Positions 22,639 through 31,552 of a DNA stretch of 36,817 bases are shown here, in pieces. The DNA lies in the NCBI GenBank assembly GCA_002811675.1, contig PDIM01000022.1:200712-237528 (forward strand). Direction: 5' to 3'. This stretch comes from Ichthyosporea sp. XGB-2017a. Its lineage: Eukaryota > Opisthokonta > Ichthyosporea. Below the pieces are notes generated by a model. It ran no database searches and was not told the origin of the DNA. It saw nothing but the letters and a program-made list of their open reading frames with translations. How positions within the stretch are numbered: position 1 is the first letter of the stretch; each line of letters opens with the position of its first letter. The position numbers were made by a program, and so were the translations under genes.

Positions 22639-23452
22639 ACAGAAGAATAAAGGTAAAAGTAGAAAGTAGAAAGGAACAATGTAAATCATTTGAAACCCCG
22701 AGAGCAAAACTTTATGGTAGGTGGGGCAAGTGTAGCAAAATCAACCAATAGATTAGCCCACATTAAAGTGATTGAGTTTCCGCTTTACTCGAACGAAGAC
22801 GAGGGCTCTATGGTCAGTTTAATTGCCACACGCATTGCAACTGAAAGAACTCCTTGCGGCTTGCTAGTGACTCCATTACTACTGTCGTGGTAATGGCGAG
22901 ACTCATGCGAACCGCTTCAATTAAGCTGACCATAAAAGGGTCACCTGACGTTGAGTACCTCGGAAAAAGTTTGTACTTTTCATTGTATTGTTGTTAATGG
23001 TCCCATTCAAAGGTGATGAGGACATTCTCTGCTTTGATCGCAGTCCATGTCACAGTTCCTTGATCCCCCCTGGAGTCCTGAGTCACACCTCATGGTCCTT
23101 CATTGACAATGCAATTTGCACAGCACGTAAATCCCCCCCCCTCCCCACACATAGTACAGAGCTGTTTTGCACTTTGCAGACTACACTCACTCAACCCCTC
23201 CCCCTCTTTTTTTTTGTCCGCAATTTTTGAAACATTTTTTGCTTTTCTTTTTTTGTTTGTGTCTTGGTGTTTTGACTTTGGTGTTTTTTTTCTTTTCTTT
23301 TTTTCTTTTTTTGTTTTTTCTTCTTTTTTTACTTTGCCCTTCTGCTTTTGTGTGGGTTTTTTGTCATTTGGGTATTTGAGATTGACATCACAAGGAAGAA
23401 TAAGAAAGAAAAGCGAGAAAAAAGAAGTAGATCAATCGTGTATGTAATAGTC
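22639..23452. other. RPP30-Furry spacer (814 bp)
   Basis: No protein gene is supported. It holds the RPP30 polyadenylation signal, the folded element at 22809-22934 and a second stem-loop (about 22962-22980, GAAAAAGT/ACTTTTC type). A second copy of ACCATAAAAGGG lies at 22929-22940. A pyrimidine-rich, mostly T leader (about 23195-23340) lies upstream of Furry. Confidence 0.6.
22809..22934 (+). ncRNA. Candidate structured RNA, or TA-flanked miniature inverted-repeat element
   Basis: The arms TATGGTCAGTTTAATTG (22809-22825) and CAATTAAGCTGACCATA (22918-22934) pair over 17 positions with a single T/G difference. Inside, CGCAT (22831-22835) can pair with ATGCG (22905-22909). A compact hairpin CCATTACTAC-TGTC-GTGGTAATGG (22873-22896) has a 10-pair stem and a 4-base loop, again with one T/G. 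Both imperfections are G-U wobbles only if the plus strand is the RNA, which favours a plus-strand transcript. TTTT at about 22977-22980 could end a Pol III transcript. Alternatively the arms are terminal inverted repeats of a small mariner-like element with TA at both ends. No known RNA family recognised. Confidence 0.4.
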
Positions 23453-26400
23453 ATGGCTGAACTCCCATGGAGCCCTCGAAAACGGGCAAATGGAAAGGAC
23501 TCCCCCGAGCAATATGCCCGCTCCTCCTCAGTCACAGCTCCAGCAGCACCCTCCACCTCGACTGTGTGCGAAATTGGATCTCCAGGGGAATACGTTATTA
23601 TGATTATGTATGGGGAGTTTAAAAAGCTGGCCAATATCAAGATTAGGGACATTTTGGAAGCGCCAATGGGGAATGAGGATCGATTAAAACCGTTGAACAA
23701 AGTTCTTCAACAAGGAGTGGATCCTCAGTTTGATCGGGTCCTGCGGGCTTTGAGTACCCTTGCCCAACCATGCTTGGAGTCGCTGATTAGTGGTTTGTTG
23801 GAGTGGAAGTCTGAAAAGGAGTCGGAGCATATTGAATTTAAATCAACAAGAAGTGTCGAGGCTGGGTATCGGGCATCAACGAAGGATATTGTCATTACGC
23901 TAAAGGAGAGAAGGGCTCTTGCAGTGGGATTCATATTTTGTAGGGTTTTGATTGATTCTCTTTCGCAGGGGCAATCCAGTGAACAGATTAATTCCACTAT
24001 ATCAAAAGAACTGGAGAATTTGGCTTTTTTACATTTGAAAGAGGCGTCAAATCTGTACACATCTCAGAGCACTTTGAACAGGTCTCTGATTATTAGTTTG
24101 TACGCTGAACTGGTTGGGGTTTTATCGCAAACGAAGTTTTCTTCTGTGACGGGTCGGTTCTTGGTGGAATTGCAGAAACAAACAAACACGCAGGCGCGAA
24201 CTACTCTGATAAACGGAATGAAGTTTGTAAAGCTGAGAATGTATCCAATGTCTGCGCTGGATGCCTCTTCACGTTTCATGCAGTCATGTGCTGACTATTT
24301 TGCTGAGTCAAAAAAGTTGTTGGAAATACGGCAGGCGTTTGCAGACCTTTTTGTGGAGCTTTTAATGCCTTGTGCGGCGGTTGTCAAAGCAGAGGTTAAT
24401 GTGCCAGCTTTCCGCTCGTTCGTTGAAAAACTGTATAAGAAAGCATATGAAATGTCACGCAAGGATAAGTATCAAGCATCTACATTTCCGCTGGTAACTG
24501 CGCTTTTGTGTGTCAGTCAGAAAAAGTTTTTTTTGGAAAACTGGTTTAGTTTTCTTACAACTTGCCTGTCGCACATTAAGCAGAGGGATGAAACCATGCA
24601 AAAATTGGCTTTACAATCGGTGTACCGCCTTGTATGGGTGTACATTGTTAGGCTTAAGGGGGAGTCCAACACGCAAACGGTAAATAGGCTGCAGAGTATT
24701 GTGGATGTTATTTTTCCAAAGCAATCGCGAACGGTTGTACCCAGGGAAGCGCCTGTGGGGCTGTTTACAGATATTACGCTGTATATGTCCTTTGGGAGCT
24801 TAGATTTTGTTATTGAAAATGTCGTTAATGAGTTGCTTAATGTAGGCAACACGGCAAGGGGAATTAATCCGGAGAGAATGGGCATTGCATTGAGGGCTTT
24901 TCTCATTATTGTAAATAATTTAGAAAAGAAGAAAGGTCCTCCTCCTTTTCCGGTATCTACGGACTCGTTTCAAATTAGTTATGGGTCAAAGGCTAAAGGC
25001 AAGGATTTATGTCATAACAATTTGACTATTGAAATGGCCGAACAGCTTGGAATATCGCCGAATTATTACAAAGGAATCATGACCGCTTTTGGTCAGATTC
25101 TTAATGCCCTTGATGTGCAAGTGGTTCGAAATTCTCTCTTAACTACAATGTCAGGAAGAAATAAGCGACTGAGTACCTTTTTGAGTCCCGAGAAAAAGCC
25201 ACTAATTGAGTTGTTGAAAGACTGCTTCAATGCCATCCCACGACTTATTCCATATCGAATCTCGAGCTCGGAAATAATTTATTTGCTTGGTCGATGTACC
25301 ATTCATATGGACAGTGATTTACGCACGATTGCATATGCTGCACTAAAGAGACTGGTTCTGGAGAGTCACATTGAGCGGGAAGTGCTTGTTCGGTCGTTTG
25401 TAGATTTTGTGTATGAAATCGCGGATTCTTTTCCTTTGATTATAGAGGGGGCAGTGCTTATGCTCATACATCTGTTGACTCAATGGAAAGAAGCATTCGC
25501 TTTGGAACATAGCAGTGACGACGATTCGTGGTATCTTCCAGATACTGTGGTTAGTAGATTGGAAGCTTTGTCTCTGACGTTGCTGTGTAGCTGTAGACCA
25601 GGGACACGAAAGGTTGCGGTTAAACTTATAAGAATGTTACAGCCAGACTCTTCTCCTTCGGAAAATACATTTTTTGATACAGTCAATGAAAGTGTGTTGG
25701 GTAAATTTCAAGAAGTTGAAAATAGCGTGCGGCTCTTTCATGTGATTGAGCAGTTCGGCCATCGGATTGTAGAAAGCTCGGTGGAAAAATCTTTTTTACA
25801 AAAATTGAGCATTGATGGGCAGCAAGAAAATCCTCTCACAGCTTTAGCTGAGCACAGTTCTGGTCATCAAAATGACGCATGGTCAGTTTGCCTTGGGAAA
25901 CTATTGCGTCTTTTAGTTGTTCTCTGCAAGGACACGATAAAACGTTGCATCGTGCGCATTCGCGGGCGCTTGTCGATGGTGCATAATCATATTGATGGCT
26001 ATTTCGGTCTTAGTGATTATATAAACCAGACAAATAGTTCAAGAGGTACCTTGTCATCTTCTCCTGCCAGTTCTCTAAGCTTGCTGAAGCGTGAAAGGCC
26101 GACTCGCATTGGCGAACGGCCACCCGATGATCAGATTGGGTTGTGGAGAAACTACTTATTGTTTGTTTGCTGCACTGGTCAACAACTGGAGACGAAAGGC
26201 TCGAACGGCAGTGTTACTCCTGGTAGTGGTGCCTTCTCGTTTGAATCGGCAAGAGAAATTTTCAATTATGCTCTTCCCCTGGTTAAGAGTGAAAAAGATG
26301 TGGTTCAACAGTCGGCGATAATGGCTCTGGGCCACGCAAACAAGTACAATTTCCATCTTCTCGTTGATCTAATGCAAAGTGAACAAGAGCTTACATCGAA

Positions 26401-29400
26401 AAAGAAGCGCCCTGGAGAGCAGCTCCGCAATCGTTATATTATGATTTACGAAAAAAATATGGAAATGTTTTCATTTAAAGAGGTATATGAAAATGCCGGC
26501 GTTCGATCAAAGGTCGTTTCATTCATTGAAGAATCGCAGCTTTTTTTTGAAATGCAACTTGACATTGAAGCTAAAGAGTACAAACAATATTATGTTTGCT
26601 TCTGCAATCTCGTAAAAGGATTCGTGGATAATATTCCTGTGGATGACATTTGTATTGATGTTTTTTCACCAACCCTACGATTTGGACTCTTTGCTTTGTT
26701 TGCGAGATGGTGCGGTTGCTTTAAGCGCAGCACATTTGAAGGGGACGGTGCCAGCTCGGTGGAGAAAGGTAGTAATACAAACGTATCGACGCTAGAGCTG
26801 AGGTCTATCGAAGCTATGGTGGCGCTCTGTCGTGCCCCCATCTTTGACACAAAATCTACTCTTCAAGATAGTTTCATTTTTAAATGGGTAGACTCTTGTT
26901 TCTTATGGGGGGATGAAAGTGTCCAGGAGCGGGGTGTTGAAGGTGTTATTAATTTATTGAAATATAACAGCTCCAATAGTGCCATTATTTCAGCAGTCAT
27001 TGATCGTTGTTATTCTCCAGATAAGGAGATTAGTAAAGGTTTTTTTTGGGCTTTTGTCGAGGTACATTCTGATACAATCTTTAAGGAGGAGATTGTGTCT
27101 GTACTGACAGTATGCTTATACATGTCTGGCATTCCGGATCAGAATATCAGAAGAAAGGCGATGCAAATGATAAAGCCATTGTACGAGGTGTCTTTGGCCA
27201 ATTCAACGTCAACGTCGTCGGAGCTTTTGCTAACATCGCTTCCGCAAACATTGCTAGAGGCTCAGTGGGGACTATCTCGTAAATTGTCGGAGTCGCGAAC
27301 TGACTTTTTGGAAGAAATTATTAGCGAAATGGTAAGGCGCCTGAATGGAGTTCACTACATAGGAAGGCGTTCTTTGAACTTTTGCTTGGTGCCGTGGATA
27401 GAGAAATTGGATTTTATATCACCGGAAAAGGAAAATTTCTGGAAAGGCGTTTTTATTGATTTTCTTTACATTTCCGCCAGGCATTCTGAATTGAATGCGT
27501 CCAGTCTTGAGGAAATATGGAGGGCGTTCTGCCTCAGACCGGAAAGAATGGAAAAACTTATCATTTATCTTATTGAAATCTTGGTGTCGAGAAAAAATAT
27601 CAACATTATTCCTCACGCGAAAAAAATAATTCAGTACTTTGGCCGTGCGCGACCCAGTGACACAATTTCAGTGTTGGCCATGATTGCCACAGAGATTAAT
27701 CCCGTGCCAAACAAATATTTGCTTCCAACGGAAGGCAATGAGTCGATATTTCCAAAGTGCAACTTTGTGAAACAGTTTGATGATTTCCTTCCAGTGATGA
27801 AAAAGGCCCCCACCCTAGCCGGAGCGAATATTGCGATAATTTTACTTTCCGAACTGGTTTTGGAAATTAGTCCCGATGAACTCGAGCCTTATCTCGCCCG
27901 GCTGATTGTTGTGTGTTTCTTAGGCATGGACCATGTAAATACAGTAGTGTATGAGCACTGCAAGCTTTTTCTGTCTAATTTAATACAAGCATTTGTCATC
28001 CAGCGGTACCCAAGCAAAGCCAATGAAACTTCTGAAGCACGAGCTCTAGCATCCGTTCTGACTTCCAAAGATGGGCAGCAACTTTGGCCTTGCGAAGCTT
28101 CTTCTCTTCAGTCGTTTTCCCTATATAGCTATCAGAAACTTTCAGATCTTTTGACAGCGATGATTCGCATGTTCAAGCCGTTGTGTGGCGATACATTTGT
28201 GAGCACTATTTGTCAAATTTCTTTTGAATGGGCTATTACATGCAATGTGAAACATAAAGCTTGCAGATCTCTTCAAATGTTCCGGGCGCTCAAACTTCCT
28301 GTTGGTAAAGATGTGCTCGTTGACATTCTGCTGCGCTTGAGCGACTCTGTCTGTGCTGCAAACGCTGACGTTCAAGGATATGTTTTGGAATTATTGCTAA
28401 CACTAGAAATGATTATTGATTGCTCTTTCCCTCATAATAATATGCAACAAGTGAATCTCTCTCCAGCACTTTTTTGGGTGGCAGCAGGTCTTTTGGAAAC
28501 AAACATTGAAGAAGAATTTTCAATTGCAATCAAGCTGTTGGCGAAAATTGACAAGGTACACCGTTTCACAAGTGACCAAAACTGTCGCCGCTCCCTTTCA
28601 CAACTTATACCGGTTCTTAACCTTCCACCGACCTGGAAGGGGCTTCAAATTGCCATTTTGAAAGGTCTGACTTCGTCTTTGAATGTAGATGCTTCAATGG
28701 AACTTGTCTCGCGATTTACACTTATATGCAATGACCCGCTAGTTGACAGTGACAGAAACGGACTCCCTTTGAACATCATTAGCCTCGTTCCAAAACTCAT
28801 ATCTGAGTACAAGAAACCATCATCCCTTGCATTTTCAATTGCTTCAAATTTTGCAGACGAATGCGCTAGTTGCCGGTCGCAGAATCTTCCTAAAATGTTT
28901 ACGCTGTATGCAAACGGAACCTACACTAAGGATATGGACTCTTGGGTAGACGACTTTGCTAAATACTATTGTGAAGCTTTTTTTCCCGAAAACGACACAA
29001 TTGTGCTATCTTTCCTTGTGACCGTTCTTGAAGATGGATCAGAGGCATACCAAGAGCCTATTTTGAAAATTCTCTATGGACTCTTGAAACACACAGAAAA
29101 AAATATAAAGAACCTTGTGGCAATCAGTGAGGACTTTATGAGCTCTGTTGCGCGTCTTCTGCGAAGTGAATACTGGGAAGCGGCCTTAAAGGTTCTTGAA
29201 GCCACAATGGGTGTTTGCGAGATTCCCGAAAAGGTACTTTCTGCCATGGCTGCAGAAACTCATACTGAAATCCCCAAACGACCTGAACGGTGCTGGCACG
29301 CGAACTCGGAAAGCAAAACGCTTGCTAGAAATCGCATTTTGTCGGTAGTAGAAACCTTTGGTATAGAGTTAAATGATAGAAAGTTGGGAAATCTAATGTT

Positions 29401-29802
29401 TGCGTTTGACAGTGGAAGCAATGATTCCTTCTCGACAGAAAAACTTGTACAATCGCATCTGGAAAACAACCTCTCGAGCACGGATATTGACAAAGCAATA
29501 TCTGATTTTGATTTCATTGATGAAGAGCTGTATCTAATGGAGAACGCAAAGCGATGCCATATGGGCCCTTTTGAAAATCTCCCAAGGCCGACAAAGCTAG
29601 ATCTGTCTGGGCAACAGCAGCGTGCTCTCAATGTATGAATGGGAGGTGACAATGTAAACGTAGAATAAAACGGTGGGACAGGTGAAGAAGCCTAATTCTT
29701 GTCTATTTTTGACTTGTTCCTGTTCAGGTTGATGAAAATGACCGCGGACTAGATGGTGATTTGGAACCTATCTTCCGATACGTGGACCCACTCGCAGCCT
29801 AA
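23453..29802 (+). CDS. FRY: Furry / Tao3 / Mor2 NDR-kinase scaffold, two exons
   Basis: Giant HEAT/ARM-type scaffold that in animals and fungi supports NDR/LATS-family (Ndr, Cbk1, Orb6) kinases in polarised growth and morphogenesis. Exon 1 is 23453-29632, uninterrupted for 6.2 kb. A terminal exon 29728-29802 is joined by a 95-nt intron (donor GTATGAA, acceptor TTCAG, phase 0), giving 2084 aa. Family blocks at the N-terminus: SPGEYVIMIMYGEF, NKVLQQGVDPQFDRVLRAL, ERRALAVGFIFCRVLIDSL. Further in are LRMYPMSALDASSRFMQSC and QRDETMQKLALQSVYRLVWV. Without splicing the frame stops two codons after the donor (TGA 29636-29638), and AATAAA at 29664-29669 lies inside the intron. ATG 23453 is chosen because the frame upstream has no ATG. 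Human FRY is about 3000 aa and fungal orthologues about 2200-2400, so this is a short family member. Confidence 0.93.
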
Positions 29803-30120
29803 GTCGCAGCCAGCTGGTCGGAGAGAATAGCTGTTGATAAGGATACAGCTAGCTGTACCTCACCCCATGGCTAACCCTCAAGTTGCTCCTTCCATGAGAC
29901 CACCCTCTGCACCTCAGGACATCGATGGATGCAGTTCCAACCACCATCCCCACGGGTCAACGCTCCTTGCACGGGTGGTGTAAAATAAACTCCTCACAGC
30001 CGGGTGTTTGTATCACAGTTGACACTGTTATTATTATTATTGTTATAATTGGTGGAGGCCCTTTTATTGTTCTTCCTAAAGCTGCGATAACATTGAAAAC
30101 ATTGAAACACAAGAAAGATT
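29803..30120. other. Furry-methyltransferase spacer
   Basis: 318 bp. AATAAA at 29994-29999 is a likely polyadenylation signal for spliced Furry transcripts. A 38-codon proline-containing frame (29866-29982) and a short TTA/ATT repeat (about 30029-30042) are present; neither is supported as a gene. Confidence 0.5.
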
Positions 30121-31068
30121 ATGAGAAATGGATTTGCTCTGAAAACGGCTGTGCCGTGCGTGAGGAGAGCGTGTATTCAATCAATCTTTGGCCGTTATAT
30201 GAGCACCAATGTCCACGGCGTGCACTCTACTGCAGCCAAGGGATTCGAGTCAATAGCTGGGGCAGAAAAGTATAATATGATCCGTCCAACTTACAATCAG
30301 AAGGGAATGGAAGTGCTTAAGTCCTTGCTCGTGAGTCCATCAGCCCCTGGGCAGAACCGTATTTTATTAGAACTTGGCGCAGGCACAGGGATTCAGACAA
30401 AACTCCTTGCGGGTATGGGGGCAGACGAGGTGATTGCTACTGAGCCCGTTCAAGGGATGTTTTCGAAACTTCAAATGGTTGTCGATGAGATTAATATCAA
30501 CGCTTCAAAGGACTCATCGTCCACGCCATGTGCTGTGCGCGCCTTGCAATGTTCAGCAGAAGATATCCCACTTGGGAATGGCAGTGTGGATGCGGTGTTT
30601 GTTGGACAGGCTTTCCATTGGTTCGATGGACAAAAGGCCTGCAAGGAAATCCATCGAATACTGTGCAAAGGCGGCACTCTTGTTCTTGCTTGGAATAGCG
30701 CCTCCCTCGACAATAGCGCACACCCTTGGTTTGGTGACTATTTGTCCATAATTGACGCACAAAAACCCTCAGGTACGCCGCAATATCGTGATTTCGAATG
30801 GAAAAAACCTTTTGAAGAGGCTTCCTCGCCTATTCATAATCTGTTTCGTCTCCCTCTCCATCTTCAAACGCTCCCAAACTATCAGCCATATACTCGCCAG
30901 ATGCTATTAGCCCGGGCACACAGCACCAGCTTTATCAACATGATGGACGACGAGGAACGCACAAGGCTCGTCTTGGATCCCATTCTGGAAGTGTGTGAGA
31001 AGCACAAGTTGCCTGAAGTGTTTGATTACCCTTATGAAAGCCACATCTACCATTGCACAAAGCAATAG
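30121..31068 (+). CDS. Class I SAM-dependent methyltransferase
   Basis: Intronless, 315 aa. Rossmann-type motif I is LLELGAGTGIQTKLLAG, followed by VIATEPVQGM (acidic residue for the SAM ribose), CSAEDIPLGNGSVDAVFVGQ (motif II/III) and the AFHWFD...EIHRILCKGGTLVLAWN block. That block is typical of Methyltransf_11 proteins related to yeast and bacterial small-molecule methyltransferases. AGAEKYNMIRPTY resembles the usual start of this subgroup. The first about 28 residues are basic and hydrophobic (MRNGFALKTAVPCVRRACIQ), a possible mitochondrial presequence. The substrate cannot be deduced. The gene follows Furry in the same direction, but with its own spacer and no sign of co-transcription. 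Confidence 0.88.
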   Translation: MRNGFALKTAVPCVRRACIQSIFGRYMSTNVHGVHSTAAKGFESIAGAEKYNMIRPTYNQKGMEVLKSLLVSPSAPGQNRILLELGAGTGIQTKLLAGMGADEVIATEPVQGMFSKLQMVVDEININASKDSSSTPCAVRALQCSAEDIPLGNGSVDAVFVGQAFHWFDGQKACKEIHRILCKGGTLVLAWNSASLDNSAHPWFGDYLSIIDAQKPSGTPQYRDFEWKKPFEEASSPIHNLFRLPLHLQTLPNYQPYTRQMLLARAHSTSFINMMDDEERTRLVLDPILEVCEKHKLPEVFDYPYESHIYHCTKQ

Positions 31069-31552
31069 TATCTGAAATCTTGGGAAACTCTATCTTGTAT
31101 CTTGGCTTCTGTGTCTAAACGAGATGCTGCTTTTATTGTGAATGGTGTGTGTGTGTGTGTGTGTGTGTGGCAGTGAAGGCCCCTGCACAGTTCCCCGCAG
31201 CACCCTGACCTGTTCTTTTATACTGCAGCTAGCTTGATTTAATTGATATGCATCGTTAATTGAGTGCTACTCTGATAAGTCACAACTAGCCCGATTAACA
31301 TGCCAAATATAGTATGCAGAGTGTCCATATATAGTAATAAAGGGTAATTAACAAATTATTTATATTTTTTAATTGTTGCCACTGCATGGTGTGGGCCTAA
31401 TTAGGATATAATATTGGATTTCCGATTTGCGAGGAAGAAGAGTTCTAGAAAAGCTATAAGTACGATTAGTTGAACCAACTATTGGTTCAGGGGAGCCTTC
31501 TTACTGAGGACTGAGACGGTGAAGGGCAAATGCTGCTATTGTAAATCGTTAA
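31069..31552. other. Methyltransferase-receptor spacer
   Basis: 484 bp, AT-rich. Contains a (GT)12 microsatellite (31145-31169) and AATAAA at 31336-31341. No gene or RNA recognised. Confidence 0.6.
31145..31169 (+). repeat. (GT)12 microsatellite
   Basis: Perfect dinucleotide repeat of twelve GT units downstream of the methyltransferase gene; probably length-polymorphic. Confidence 0.95.

Noticed and set aside
22639-22980. RNase P or MRP RNA gene beside RPP30
   Set aside because: The folded element is only about 126-170 nt and I could not find the conserved P4-forming regions; only a generic ncRNA or MITE call is justified.
23348-23452. N-terminal extension of Furry by 35 residues
   Set aside because: The extension begins at a TTG inside the T-rich leader and has no ATG; the first ATG (23453) starts the plausible protein.
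24517-24906. 129-residue minus-strand frame inside Furry
   Set aside because: Antisense shadow of a well-conserved coding region.
29866-29982. 38-codon proline-containing frame after Furry
   Set aside because: Too short, no recognisable motif, and it lies in the likely 3' UTR of Furry.
29925-30275. 116-residue frame overlapping the methyltransferase start
   Set aside because: It overlaps the methyltransferase in another frame, covers an ATT repeat and shows no family motif.
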